Shown in pieces: positions 47,161 to 59,735 of a DNA stretch of 64,000 nt. Source of the stretch: Ophiodon elongatus (lineage: Eukaryota; Chordata; Actinopteri; Perciformes; Hexagrammidae). The first letter of the stretch is position 1. Each line of letters starts with the position of its first letter. The notes below the pieces were generated by a model. It searched no databases. It saw only the letters and a list, made by a program, of their open reading frames with translations, and had not been told where the DNA came from. A program made the position numbers and the translations under genes. Where the stretch lies: assembly GCA_016806645.1 (NCBI GenBank), contig JACSYO010002170.1, forward strand, positions 232,977 through 296,976, in the 5' to 3' direction.

Positions 47161-50100
47161 GAGGAAATATTATACTTGTGTTTTGTGCATCAATTTTGAC
47201 ACCTTAATCAGACTTCAGCCTGTGGTACTTGATAGTTTTGGAAAGGGATGTTATCTAAAATGAAACAATACGTTCTGTGGGTTTGAACAGTGCTTGGTTT
47301 AATTATTCTGATGGTATTTGTTTTGTAGACAAATATACAATCCAAGATCAAATTGGAGCAGTCTAGTTTTCAGCCCACATATTTCAGGTTCCTGGGTGGT
47401 GAGGGGGAATGGAGCTGGAGCTGCATGCACGGCAAGTGTCGTCTTTGGTGCTACCACCAGGGGGGGCTGAAGTCCAAGAGAAAGCACTAGTGGGTGCTAT
47501 ATTTTGTTTGTGGCACAGGTCTTCTGTTTTATACTTTCAGGGTTATTATATATTATTATAAGTTTCAGAAAGCTTCCTGAGAATCACATAAGATATTATA
47601 ATAGAAGTAATCTGAATAAATACTTAGCTGGTGCTAATGTATGTAATTCCATGTGTTTTAGGATGAAGGGATAATGTTTGAAGACATTTCGCTGTGCACA
47701 AATGTATATCAGCACTTTCAGTTCTACAATATGCAACTAAAAAACACTCGGTTTCATATCATCAGCATTTTGGTCAGTTTGCCTCGTGCTGTGATGTCCA
47801 CCAGGCTGTAGATGGAGTGAGCAGATGGTTACACATCTATTCCCTTCATTTGCCCTGCAGAAACCAGCTGATGGTGGCTGCCAAGCTCAGGACTGTTTAC
47901 CGCGTCTGCTTCCTGTGGTACTGAGCAGGTCCTTAAACCTCTAGCAGGTTTCTTCACGGTGTTGGCAGCCGTCACCACGGCTTAACTGGTTACTTTGCTG
48001 TGGAGCAGCCAAATGGCATTCATGCATCACCTGGCAACCTGGCACTTCACTGGGCTGGATGAAGGGGTCAGTTAACTGGTTGAAGTACCCACAAAACCTG
48101 TAAAAATGGAGAAAAGTCCAGCAAAGGCAACAGTTTATATATAATATATAATAGTTTGGACTTTCCACTTCATATGTTACGTTAACTGCTTGAAGATAAC
48201 CCCTCAGGGAGAGAGACAAAGGTCAGTCTTTCTTGTGAAATGTTGGCACATTGTTCCACACATTGTTTCCCCCCTGTTGACTCATGCTGACTTCTAATCA
48301 CATGCTTTGTTTTGTCAGAAAACACCTTTTCTACTCGCTTCTTTGTAATGTCAGAGTTTTCATAGCAACTCTCGTCCACTCTTTGTTTTCTTATCTGAGT
48401 TCCTTCCTCTGCTTGTGCAGGACTCTCTGCTTTGGTACTGGATGTTCTTTCTTTGCCCCCCTTCTTCCGACTTTTACTGCGAGCAGTGTTTCCTAGAGGA
48501 TGCCAAGCATGCGCACATGGTGAGCCAAACTGGCCCTTTACATGGCGCACGAGGCCCGGCTGGCAGACCTGCGGGTCAGCAGGGCAGCAGGTAGAGGCCT
48601 GTAATGCTCCCTGCTATGTGAGCCCCTACAGAACATGTGCTGGGATTATTTCATGTCCCAGCAACAGACTCTTTGTCGTCACGTGAGGTTGCCAGGTTTG
48701 GTACTGCTGTGCCTGTACAGGGACCAAAAACAACACCTGTGCTCGCAGACTAGATCTGGCAACCATGCAAATAATCTAGGGGTCACATCAGCTGCGATTC
48801 CTACTGTGGCCACTACAACAAACGTGCCATGACTTTCTTGCTGCAAACTCCACAGTTGACCTGTGAGGTCGGCAACCACTTCTTTTCATCTGCCTACAAG
48901 AAGCGGTTCTAACAGCCGTAAAGAAGATCATGTGGCTCTGAATGAGACAGGAATGTAATCATTTTGTATTAAAAGGTTATTGAGGCCTTACTGGCTCACA
49001 GACCCACACATGAGGCATGAGAGCAGTGTGTGCGGGCCACTGCAGCATCCATCTGTTCAATCCACACTGACTCCAGATCCAAAGAGTGGCCAACATGATA
49101 GAACAACATGTGGGCAGCTGTTCACCTCCGAGTCTGAGTGGATTGAGTCATTTGTGGTGCCGTGCCAGCTGAAGACATGTCTGATCACAACAGGCCTGTG
49201 GTGGTGCTGCTTTCTGGAGAACATACGCTCAGACTAACAAGGGAAGCTGTTTTGAAATACACTTTGGAAAACTTAAACTTTAGCTCCCCGGCTGCTGAGG
49301 CAGATTTGACCAGTAGGTAGGGCAGGCAACCTGAACCTGGGGCCCCCAACTAAAAGGGGCCCCTAACAACTATAGATTTATCATCATGTTTACATAATGA
49401 GAAGTATTGAATTATGTTCCTATTCTATTCCAAAATAAACAATTCAGCTGTATTGTACTTACTGTGTACTTCTACTTCAGGGGAAAGCATTGTCGTACTA
49501 CATTTACCTGACAGAGAAATGTTCCTGGTTATGTTCAGATTTGACTCACAAAATACAACAATTCAAATATGTTGAATTTAATGCAGAACTTTAACTGTGT
49601 GGTATTAGTTTTACTGTTAAAATTCATCCTTTTACTACAGAAAAAGGTTTTGAGCAGCTTTCTTCTTCTTCCACTGTCGATGCCAACATTCCCAGTAAGA
49701 GTACGGGGAAAGGAGAGCAAGACAGCGTTTTCTTGAATCATGAAATTGCCTCTGAAAACATCATGTCAGGGTCACTCAGACACATCGGTGAAATCGACCT
49801 CCGTTCTAAAGTAGAGCATGGATGGATGGAATGGAAGGAATTTAGCTGGTAGTAAAATCAGTAGTGTCATAAATTAGTTTTAAGTCCCACAGCAGAGCAG
49901 TTTATTGATTCTTGGGTGTTTGGTTTTATTCATAAAAAACAAAGCTTCCTGTTGACTCTCCGCTCATGTTGATTCCAGAGAAGTGAAGAAGAGTCCGGTT
50001 GTAACGTTATCCAGCATCCAGCAGCAAAAGTGAGCCAGCCAGCTGCAGAGTCTGAAGAGCCCTGAAGCCCCTCCCACTGACAGAGCGCTGTTCACCTGTT

Positions 50101-50210
50101 GATTCAACGTTTACTCATATTGAACTATTCGCATATGAAGCACCAGATTCGACATGGCGCTCCTCTGGGTCCCCAGCAACACACACACCAAGGGGAAGTA
50201 GATCGAATGA

Positions 50211-50247
<37 letters not shown>
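50211..50247. repeat. (CA)n microsatellite
   Basis: About 18 uninterrupted AC dinucleotides. Confidence 0.95.
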
Positions 50248-50249
<2 letters not shown>

Positions 50250-50639
50250 TACTTACAGTTAGATTACATGTTCAAAAGTTGAATCTAAACAGATGGAACA
50301 TGTGTGAAGATGGCAGCAGTGAAGGACCGGCTAACGTGCTGCAAACATGCCTCATCATCTGAGAACAGTTCCTCACACGTGGACATGCTGTGACTCGGCT
50401 GCCGTTATCAGTCCATGAAGGCTCTCAGGAATAAAACATGGTGGACTGATCTCTCTCCATCATTCTTGTTACTCTCTACTGCTCTTTATTTGTCAGTGTT
50501 TCACCACCTCCCAGGTATTCCAATGGCTTTATCTTCCTCCTCGTGTACAAACCTTTACCGAATGTCCGGCACCCGGCAGTGGCCAGTAACTCTAGTCTTG
50601 CCCTCCCTGGTCTTCAGGGTCCCTGGCCTTCAGGGTGAA

Positions 50640-51215
50640 CTTCCTGAACTTCATCAGAATCAGAATCAGAATCAGAAATGTTTATTACCAAGTACGTTAC
50701 ACATACAAGGAATTTGACTTGGTGAAAGGTGCATAATCATACACAAAGAACATAGTGCAATAATATGAGACATCATTTAAAAATATTAAAATACTAAAAT
50801 GATATGGTCAGTGGCCTGAAGTGATCCTTAAATTGTTTTTTAAATACCATTTGTTCCCAGTATAAGTTACATGAGGAGGGGGTGAGTGCCACGCTGTTAT
50901 TAAACGGTAGATAACTGTGTTTCAGGAGGTTTGTTCTTGAAGGTATCAGGTGACCTGAGCTAGCACTCCTTGTGGGATGGTTATGTCTGCTGCATGTGTT
51001 TTGTACTTGGTTAAAGACATATTCAGGTGTCTGATTAAATACTACATTTCTGAAAAACATGAGACGGCTCTGGAGACTTTAATTTTAACTGATAGCCAAG
51101 TGGCGAGAGTACATGCTATATTTGTTCTTATTGAGCTTATGGAGTGCCAATCTGGCAGCTCGGTTTTGAACTATAGTTGTAGTTTATTTATGTATTTCTT
51201 TGCTGATGCATATTT
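50640..51215 (-). mobile_element. LINE 3' fragment (reverse transcriptase C-terminus plus 3' UTR with TGATTC tail)
   Basis: On the minus strand the sequence reads IVQNRAARLALHKLN, then after a stop continues FFRNVVFNQTPEYVFNQ and SRHNHPTRSASSGHL. This is the pattern of the extreme C-terminus of teleost LINE ORF2 proteins. It is followed by GTAATAAACATTTC and four TGATTC-type hexamers at 50655-50680, the element's 3' tail. In-frame stops show it is dead. Confidence 0.8.
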
Positions 51216-51411
51216 ATGGCTGGGGGACATAAATATGCAAAGGCAGCATTTTAACCCTCTGTAAAACATGACCCGTCAAGTCAATGGACTAGCTGCATAT
51301 TTGTTGCCGCTGTGACGAGTCTTTGTCTCGTTTACACATGCAGACTAACTCCTGCCTCTTCAAAGACAGCGAGGCATCAGGCGGAACACACAGCCACAGC
51401 CACAAAGAAGC

Positions 51412-51905
51412 AGGAGGCCACAAAGAGGACCCAAAGAAGCCCCAAAGAGGCCCCATAGAGGACCCAAAGAAGCCCCAAAGAGGACCCAAGAAGCCCCATA
51501 GAGGCCCCAAAGAGGACCCAAAGAAGCCCCAAAGAGGCCCCATAGAGGACCCAAAGAAGCCTCAAAGAGGACCCAAAGAAGCCCCAAAGAGGCCCCATAG
51601 AGGACCCAAAGAAGCCCCAAAGAGGCCCCATAGAGGACCCAAAGAAGCCTCAAAGAGGACCCAAAGAAGCCCCAAAGAGGACCCAAAGAAGCCCCAAAGA
51701 GTCCCCATAGAAGCCCCAAAGAGGACCCAAAGAAGCCCCATAGAGGCCCAAAAGAGGACCCAAAGAAGCCCCAAAGAAGCTCCAAAGAGGCCCCATAGAG
51801 GCCCCAAAGAGGACCCAAAGAAGCCCCAAAGAGGACCCAAAGAAGCCCCAAAGAGGCCCCATAGAGGACCCAAAGAAGCCCCAAAGAGGACCCAAAGAAG
51901 CCAAA
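51412..51905. repeat. Purine-rich minisatellite (AAGAAGCCCCAAAGAGGACC type), about 500 bp
   Basis: Units of 9-12 bp built from CCAAAGAAGCC, CCAAAGAGGAC and CCATAGAGG are combined in irregular order. It is free of stops in one plus frame (196 codons, KKPQRGP-type) and in several minus frames (up to 183 codons, GLLWVLFGASLGP-type). The plus frame opens with TTG, not ATG. There are no splice or codon-use signs of a real gene. Confidence 0.9.
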
Positions 51906-52340
51906 GAGCATAGAGGACCAAGACGCCTTTCAGTTCACATGTGTCCCGTGTCAAATAGGAGTCTGTCTGAGGGTCTGTAGTGTAAACATAGCAGCTATTT
52001 ATCTGTCTATGACGTCATAATAATTAGTCACAGACCTGGCCCCGCATCCATTAAGCCTGTCACTCGCTAATTAAAGCCAGTGTGGTGCTTTGCATTCTTC
52101 AGGGGAAGTTGGAAAGTGGCCACTGCACCCCCCCATCTCCACCCATCTCCACTCCAGACAGGAAGTGATCGAGGGAGCAACATTTAGTTTCTTCAGGATG
52201 TAATGTTGCAAAAGGGGAGTCATGTTGTTGGGACAGGCAACATGCTAAATATAATGAGACTGTCAACACAGCTAAAGGCCTACACAGTAGTGCTCTAACA
52301 AGATTACTCAACAGGAACGGACTGTGTATCCTAAGCAGAT

Positions 52341-52568
52341 AACGGCTCGGCTCGGCTCGGCTCGGGTTTCTCCTCCTCCGCAGTATTCAGCTCTTTCTTT
52401 CCTCAGTGTGCGTCTTTATGAAGAAACCCGCAAAACTACGGGAGAAGGGAGGAGAAGCAGAGGGCAGAGCTCTGGAGTATTTCAGCTCTCTCCGTGGAAC
52501 TGCCTCAAGGCACGCAGTTAGTACGAACGACACCGGAAACTGAGTGAATTCGCCTTCAAAATAAAAGG
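52341..52568 (+). other. Possible untranslated first exon with GTAAGG donor
   Basis: A local GC rise begins at four copies of GGCTC (52342-52363) and runs to AAAAGG followed by GTAAGG at 52569, a good splice donor. It could be an alternative upstream 5' UTR exon of the PAQR gene or an unrelated transcript. The evidence is composition and the donor only. Confidence 0.25.
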
Positions 52569-53619
52569 GTAAGGTTTTCTGTCCGTTCAGGCCTGTTTTG
52601 TGATGGCATTCTTTATAATGTAAGTGACATAATTCAAAATGAAAAAAAGACAATACGTGTCTGGACATTAACTACCATGACGCCTGTATGCTGCAAAACA
52701 TATATTATATATTACATACAATATTATAGGCCAACTACAATATACTAGTACCCCACACTATAATGACATAAATAAGTTATGACAAAATAAATAAACAAAA
52801 CGTAGAAGAAAAGATTGCTGTCAGTCTGCTGCTGTTTTGCTGTTTTTCACTTCTGTGACAATGTGCCCGTGTAAATAACGAATCATGTTTAGGTCTGATA
52901 GTAGGCTATGCATAATTATTTTCATTCCATTATTTCCATCACTCATAGAAAAAAATAAGTTTTCAAAACAAAACTGTGCTCATTATTCAGAATACAAATT
53001 CAGTTGAAATGTTTTATTATAAATATCAAAGATGTCCATTGTATTCCTTGATTCAGAAGAGCTCAACTTTAAACATTTCTGTTCTCCTGACATTCGACAC
53101 TACCTGCTAACTTTATCACTAATATTTTGCAGCTCATATGTGTTTAATCTCGGCCTACAATAAGCTAATGACTATGGTTTATCAACCTGCCCTCCTCATT
53201 ACTCATTACAGTACTCAAACATGTCTGCATAATTGACTTAACGTTGGGTCTCAAGAGCAATCTGCATAACTTTACCAGATAACAAGTTCCTTCCAAATCT
53301 GGGTCTGATTTCATCTTTTTCTTTTATTAGTGGGGTTCTAACCGTTGCCACTGTATTTGATTGTAAACTCCTCTTATTGTTAATATATCTTTTAATAAAT
53401 TGTTTCCAACATTCAGTTTTCCTGTGTCATGTGTTATCATTGTAGTATAGCAGTAATTGTGGTGCGTTTGTTTTTGTCACGTCCTGAATTATTAGCCTGT
53501 ATGTGTATCAGTTTTACAAACGTGCATTTAGCTTGTAGGTTACTGGAAACTTAGTAATTGACCTCCAAAGATTGTTACATCATAACCTCCGAGCTTTATT
53601 TTGAAACTCACAACCGGAA
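52569..53619. other. AT-rich stretch upstream of the PAQR promoter
   Basis: No ORF, exon or repeat family was recognised. If the 52.3-kb exon is real, this would be its intron. Confidence 0.4.
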
Positions 53620-53830
53620 CCCAGGTATTATCGCGTGCGTTGCTTGACGCTGGTACCTGTCAGACGGTCTCCCGTTCTCTTCGCTGTCTCGCCGAAATGC
53701 CGGTTGGCTTCAACCTAACGGGGCTCCAGACTCACGGCGGTGTCCCCGCTTCCACGGAATCTATTTAAAGTTGCCCTCGCGTTGAAGGACCGAACACCGG
53801 CACACTGAACGCTTCCCTCTCCGGTCCCAG
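53620..53830 (+). promoter_or_regulatory. Likely promoter of the PAQR gene
   Basis: A sharp rise in CpG content starts near 53620 and continues to about 54050. A TATA-like TATTTAAA is at 53762-53769, which would place a start site at about 53790-53800. The coding ATG is about 0.8 kb downstream, so a long or spliced 5' UTR is implied. Confidence 0.45.
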
Positions 53831-54610
53831 GGGGGTTCTTCTCCGCTGCAGCGCCGTGCATCGCAACGGAATGGGAGCTGAATGAAGTGTAAGTGGGACG
53901 TGGAGACAGGCGGATGGAGCCGAGCCGCAGGGGAGAGCAGCCCGCTGCCGGACGCCCGCATGACCTACTTACCGCCGAGCGTACCGGGCTGTCTCAGGAC
54001 TCTCCGCCGCGGTGCGGATACATTGTAACGGACGCGCGGTCCAACATGGTACCACAGTAATAAGTGACCTTCGTGTGTATTGCTGCTTCAGAACTGTCCA
54101 CAATAGGACATATGAATGTGCTTTTGACTAAACAAACAGAACCGTCCACGCCGACCATGTCCTATGCAAAATAAGGGAACTAAATCAAATGCATGAAGAG
54201 CAGTGCATGCTGGATGTTTTGCTGACCTTTTGCATCGCTAGGGGCTTAAGAGGAAACCAAAAGGAAAAATTAACCGAGCAGGTGGCCCAAGGATTCTGGA
54301 TACTACCCTCTGTTCTGCCATTTTCTCTCAGTACACGGCTGGACTATACACCAGCTCTGCTCTTTGGATTAGTCCACAGCTCTCGGGGCCCACACAGGAG
54401 CCGGGATCAAAGGTCCAAAGAAGAGCAGGGTTGAAAGGTCTTTCCATGCCTGAGGAGCCTGCAGATGCCTTATCTACTCATTCGCAAGAGACTGTATGGT
54501 GATCACTTACTGTGATTAGCAATAAAGTCGTCAGCCAAGCAATAAACACTGAAGTGCTGTGCAGGAAAAGTCAGATTCAAATAGACATTTGAGTGTGCGA
54601 ACTAAACATT

Positions 54611-55771
54611 ATGCTTCTGAACTGTGGCCAGCCGTTACCTCTTCTGAGGCATACGGACGTGCCGCCGCGGGTCATAGAAAACTTCATCCTGACTGGCTAC
54701 CGCTTCCCAAACTACAGCCTGAGGGATTGCTTACTGTCGGCATTCAGGCCCACCAATGAAACAGGCAACTTCTGGACACACTTCCTGCCAGTTTTTATTT
54801 TTTCATACTATTTTGTGGAGGTGTTCGGTTGGGAAGGTGCGCCGCATGCCGACGCCCCGTTCTTCTATCCGTTGTGGAACTACTTTATCGGGGTGTTCTG
54901 TCTGTTGATGGCTAGCAGCATGGCCCACCTGCTCAACTCCATGTCTCTGGTGGTGAGAGAAGTCTGCTTCTTTGTGGATTACGGCACCATCAGTTCCTAC
55001 ACCGTTGGCTCATCGTTGGCGTACTACTACTACATCCACCCTCGGGCGGGGATAGTGGAGACTAGAGGCCGAAATGGCTCCCATATGGACTTGAAACTTG
55101 AACATGCAGGATCTCCTACATCATCCTATGCAATCCCAGATTTCTGTGTGTTCTTTGAAAGCTTCTACATCCCGTCCGCATGCGTTGTAGCAATCATTTG
55201 CGTCTTATCTTGCTGCAACACTCGCCAGAGGTGGAGGCGGCATCGGTACGTCATCCGAACCTTTGTTTTCCTCCTCCCGTTCCTCATCTCCTCCACGCCG
55301 GTCTTCTACCGCCTCCTCACCAGATCGCCTTACTCCACCACTTCCTCCTCCTTCGCAGCTTCCACCTCCACGGCAAGCTTCTTCTATCGCCACTGCCTCT
55401 GGCTGCTGGTGTCGGCCGTCTTCAACATCAGCAAGTTCCCCGAGCGGCTGGCCCCGGGCCGCTTCGACATCTGGGGGCACAGCCACCAGTGGTTCCACTG
55501 TTGCACGTTTTTGTCCATCCTCGACGAACTCCACATGATCAAGACCGAGGTGAGGGCAATCCTGCTCAGCCCGACTCTGCTGCTGCCCCCTGCTGTCCTC
55601 TCCCGCCTACCAGGACCTACCATAGCTTCCACCTACGGGGTGATGCTCCTCCTCCAGACCACCATCATCTCCATCATCGTGTGGTTCTCCTGGCATGCCA
55701 ACAGTATCTATGAACCCCAGAGAGACCAGCTGGCAAATGAACACCCCAAGAAACCCCTGAAATGCCACTGA
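54611..55771 (+). CDS. paqr9: PAQR-family membrane receptor, closest to PAQR9 (membrane progestin receptor epsilon), single-exon CDS, 386 aa
   Basis: Uninterrupted frame starting at ATG 54611; the 6-codon extension to 54593 lacks an ATG. Conserved PAQR signatures are present: ENFILTGYR (23-31), NETGNFWTHF (49-58), SSMAHLLNSM with FFVDYGTIS, and GHSHQWFH (289-296), whose histidines correspond to the proposed metal-binding site of the family. About seven to eight hydrophobic segments are visible. The C-terminal stretch FNISKFPERLAPGRFDIWGH and the following FLSILDEL resemble PAQR9 more than PAQR5-8. Known relatives sit in the plasma membrane and mediate rapid progestin responses. A loop with an ETRGRNGSHMDLK stretch, residues about 150-170, is hydrophilic and may be lineage-specific. 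Single coding exon agrees with PAQR9. Confidence 0.85.
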   Translation: MLLNCGQPLPLLRHTDVPPRVIENFILTGYRFPNYSLRDCLLSAFRPTNETGNFWTHFLPVFIFSYYFVEVFGWEGAPHADAPFFYPLWNYFIGVFCLLMASSMAHLLNSMSLVVREVCFFVDYGTISSYTVGSSLAYYYYIHPRAGIVETRGRNGSHMDLKLEHAGSPTSSYAIPDFCVFFESFYIPSACVVAIICVLSCCNTRQRWRRHRYVIRTFVFLLPFLISSTPVFYRLLTRSPYSTTSSSFAASTSTASFFYRHCLWLLVSAVFNISKFPERLAPGRFDIWGHSHQWFHCCTFLSILDELHMIKTEVRAILLSPTLLLPPAVLSRLPGPTIASTYGVMLLLQTTIISIIVWFSWHANSIYEPQRDQLANEHPKKPLKCH

Positions 55772-55858
55772 TCACGAAGACATCTTTTTGTTATAATCCC
55801 AACTGTGAAGGAAGACTTGCACACGCATACAGAGCCATGCCGCAATGAGACGCGCACA

Positions 55859-55864
55859 AATAAA
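55859..55864 (+). terminator. AATAAA poly(A) signal after the PAQR CDS
   Basis: AATAAA 88 bp downstream of the stop codon, the nearest candidate. More distal sites are possible because the 3' flank has no other gene. Confidence 0.45.
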
Positions 55865-57627
55865 ACAATATTCCCCTCCTAATTTCAAGTCCTTCATATG
55901 TTCCAATCCCTTCAACAGCTTTTTTTCAAGCTTTCATGAGCGGAAATCTGGGACGATGGGAGATGAAAGGATTATATTCTGAGCTCACCGCAGGGTGGCT
56001 GTCTGGTTGAGTGGATATTGAAAGACCTTGCCAGTTCTTTCCCCTGAGCTCATCCAGCATGTTCCAACAGGATGTCTGAGCAGTGGCGATAATAACTACC
56101 TCTAGGGACTGTACACTTGAGGACACTGGAAAGGTGTTGGTACCCAGAAGAACGGTTCCATACAACAGTTGGGTAATGTGGTGCAAATGTAAGCGTGAGC
56201 ATTTACAGAAGTTGCTGATGTGTAGTCTGTGGTGAAGAAGTTCCTCTTCACCTTCCTCTGATCTTATACAGAATCTTTTGAAAAGGACCTTTTTCTTTCA
56301 CATTGAATGAATCCTTTTCTGGCCTTTGTTGAGCCCACCTTTTCTTCCTCTTGACGCTCACATGCAGTTTCATTTCCTCCTTCCAAGTGACCCTTGCAGC
56401 AGGAAGTGCGGTGGCCTTGACGACGCAACAGAAATAGCTGAGAGCTCATATCAGCCGCACAGTAAAGCACGTTCAGGGGCCGACCAAACCCATCCTGTCA
56501 TTAAGAAGCCATTCTCGCTTTTGAACCTTTAAGGGCGCCTCTCATTACTGAAGCATACAATGATGTCCTGCTGACATGTTCTGTTGGGTTATTTAGAATA
56601 TGTCTGCTTCATGTATGGTTTTCATTACACTGATGACTAGTTCCTCATAGATTATGTTCACACAGCTTAAAGTGCTCTAGTTGAGATTAAATGTCATGTA
56701 AATGTCATGTTTTCTAATCAGTATGAAAAGCATACTGGACCTGGTACACACTCTGTACATGAATGGTTCTTCATAGGAGCAACAGCTCCAGTTTAAAGGC
56801 CTGCTTTGTGATGGATGATGCTGATAGATGGATGAACCGAGGTTTTGCTTTGTGTGTCGTGTGATGTACGGCAACCTCTGAGCTAAAGCCATACTTTGGA
56901 AAAGTGGTAGTTGAAATACTGGCAATATTGTACTGTCATCAGGAACTTCCTGGATAGATTTGCACTTCACAGATTAGATTAGAGTAATGGTTCACCTAGC
57001 AGTTTGTACCTTATGTATTAGCATCACGTTCAAGTCACAGAGCTAAGCATCTGTTTTTATGAAAAAGATATACCTGGCAATCTTAACTAGAAGGTCATTT
57101 TTTATCACTTAACAACTTAATTATCTTAAGAACAACATTACATGTTGTTAGGGACCTTCAGGGTTTTCAAAGACTCTGAGGTATTTATCATTAGAGAAGA
57201 ACGGATGCTTGGGTTCGTGAGGCACAAACTGGTTTCACCATGTAGATTAAACACTGTCCTTACGGAGAAACTATCATCTCTTTATTCAACGTTCAACTGC
57301 ATGACGCAGTGTTTAGCCTTATTGCTTGCAGGTTTTTCTGTGTTATAAGATCATATCCTGCCTGCATAAATGTTAGCTTTCACCCCCTTGTTGAAAAACC
57401 CATGTAGACGTCTGCTCTCCCGTCTTTCTTGTTGTTTTTTATAGAGTTCTGCTACCGGACAGGCCCTGTTTTGTTGCTTATAGCTTCAGACTCCGCCATG
57501 TTGGTCGTTTTAAATTCAATTTATTAAGAAACTCTTTTACTCTCTGTGACTGTGCCAATTGTCTGTGTCCATGTTTGTCATGTGTTTCAAGTAGAAGCAC
57601 AGTGTCCAGAGAGAAGGGGGAAAGCTA

Positions 57628-57797
57628 ACGGTATACTAACGGTATGCTAACAGTATCCTAACAGTATACTAACGGTATACTAACGGTATGCTAATGTTAT
57701 ACTAATGGTATACTCATGGTATGCTAACGGTATGCTAACAGTATACTAACGGTATATAACGGGGTACTAACGGTATGCTAACGGTATACTAACGGTC
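57628..57797. repeat. 11-bp minisatellite (ACGGTATACTA type)
   Basis: About fifteen copies of CTAACGGTATA with variants (GTATGCTAAC, GTATCCTAAC). It lies about 1.9 kb downstream of the PAQR stop codon. Confidence 0.9.
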
Positions 57798-59419
57798 AGT
57801 AATGAATCAAAGAAGGCTGAAGCAGAATATTTTCTTTTGTCCCAGCCGTAAAGATAAGTAACTATATTGTCTAACACATGTCAATGTGAATGATAGGCAT
57901 TGCTGGCTGACGGTTTTTGGCATTTTCATTTCTGCTGGGTCACACTTACTGGCAGGTTCAATCTTTTCGGTATACAGCGTCTTCCGTCTTCAACAAAAAT
58001 CAATCTGGTGGGTTCAAGACCCATCTGCTGAAGTGTCCACGAACAAGACACTGAGTGTATCGGAGCAGACCTCCCTGATGAGGGAAGAGAAATAGATTTA
58101 TAATAGAGAATTATAAAAAGTAATTTCTTTGTTCTGAGTTAATTTGCACACTGAAAATGGACCATGACTATCAGCGCTCGGACGAAGATTCATGTGTTTC
58201 TGCGTGTTTTCATGTAATTCTGTCATGTCCTCAGTGATTTTGTCCTGTCAAGCGGTCTGTCTCAGAGGGAGTTGCATCTTAAATTGTTAGTTCATGCTCC
58301 CATGTCTCATTGACATGTTGAACTCATGTTGGTCACTGTCGAATTTCAGAAATGTTACGATTACCACTGTATTAGTTCTACTTGTATCTGCACATTAACT
58401 TATGTTTCAATTGCATTCACTTGTTTAGAGATGAAAGCTGAGTTGTTAATTATGCATGACACCTGAATGGGTATGTAAGGACCAGATTGTGGCGTGGCTG
58501 TGATAATCATGCTATTATGGTGCACTTTAAAGCTTCTTCAAAGCTCCTCAAAATGTTCCTTTAAGGGGAACCCTGCAGTACTGTATTATTTCAGAACCTT
58601 TCAGGTTTAAGTTGTGCTTTCTAATAGTCCGATTCATCGGGTAACGATGCATCCAATGTTGAAGCCATGTTTCTACCTCAATAGAGCATGTGTGTCACTG
58701 TGGCGATGGGAAGAACCACCGTTGAAATGGATCTCGTCCCGTCCCCCGTCTAGATGCCAGACCTGAATCTATGGATGTTAAAGTTCAGTATGTGAATGTT
58801 AGACTTGCACACTGCTGTATCTCACCCAGTCAAGTACTCAGGAGGGACTGAGGAACGACACTAACCCCTTATTCACACGTTAATGATACATTACAGGAGG
58901 ATGATTATAGAATCTATGTCTGTTAATTGATGATTCAAATACCACTAATCTGGATGATTGAGTTTATTGAATAAATTATGCAGAGAATTATTATCATTGT
59001 GCCAATTTCTTTATTTGACTGTCTAGAAGTTGATCATGAGGCTTGCCGCGGCTCTGGATTCTAGCCAACATGATCTGTCCAGTTTATTGATCCAGAGTAA
59101 ATATCTGGACCACTGGATTTACAGGAAGTTTGGTTCTGACATTCATGATCCCCAGAGGATGAATTATTCTGAGACTTTAATGATCTTATTTTAACTTTCA
59201 TCTCGTTCCACCAACAGGATAAACGTTTGACTTGTACAAACAGCATAGCTGTAAAAGAAATGGCAGTGAACAATAGCATCTTGCAATAAAACATGAGCAT
59301 GTTAGCATGTAAATTATGGCTGTCCTTTTATACGACTCAATGCTAACATTTAGCTGGTAACATGCTAAATGGTACACTGGAAGCAAACATAGGGTCGGAC
59401 CACTTAGAACACAGAGGTT

Positions 59420-59735
59420 GTAAAGATCTCTACAAGATGTTTTGGGGTTGTCTGTCCGTCTGTCCCATTCTCGTGATTCTCTCAAGAACCACATTTCTTC
59501 ACATTTGGGACAACCATACATTTAGACACCAGAATGAACTGATGAGATTTTCGTGGTTCAGAGTCTCTGTGACCTCACAAAACAAGTTTTTTGGTCGTAT
59601 CTCAAGAATTCAGGCTAAATATGTCAATTTGTCATAAATATCTAAAAGGATAAAATGATGAAGGGATGACATGTTAGACAGACATTGATGTAAACTGCAA
59701 CTTGACTGGTTGGCGGAGGCAAAACAAACGTGAAG
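59420..59735. repeat. Teleost interspersed repeat (GTCTGTCCCATTCTCGTGAT type)
   Basis: GTCTGTCCGTCTGTCCCATT, GTGACCTCACAAAACAAG, CGTATCTCAAGAATTCAGGC and GACTGGTTGGCGGAGGCA are in the order found in a very common percomorph repeat. Non-coding. Confidence 0.65.

Larger units (their letters stand above)
47004..52340. other. Intergenic region between the LRR gene and the PAQR gene (left part)
   Basis: No coding region was recognised. The 122-codon minus frame at 48182-48550 has no known resemblance. Notable contents are the (CA)n run, the LINE fragment and the 51.4-51.9 kb minisatellite, listed separately. Confidence 0.5.

Noticed and set aside
48182..48550. 122-codon minus-strand frame
   Set aside because: No recognisable domain, no splice context, and a shadow frame on the other strand of similar length; treated as chance.
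55205..55534. Minus-strand and alternate-frame ORFs within the PAQR gene
   Set aside because: GC-rich shadows of the PAQR coding frame, which carries all the conserved motifs.
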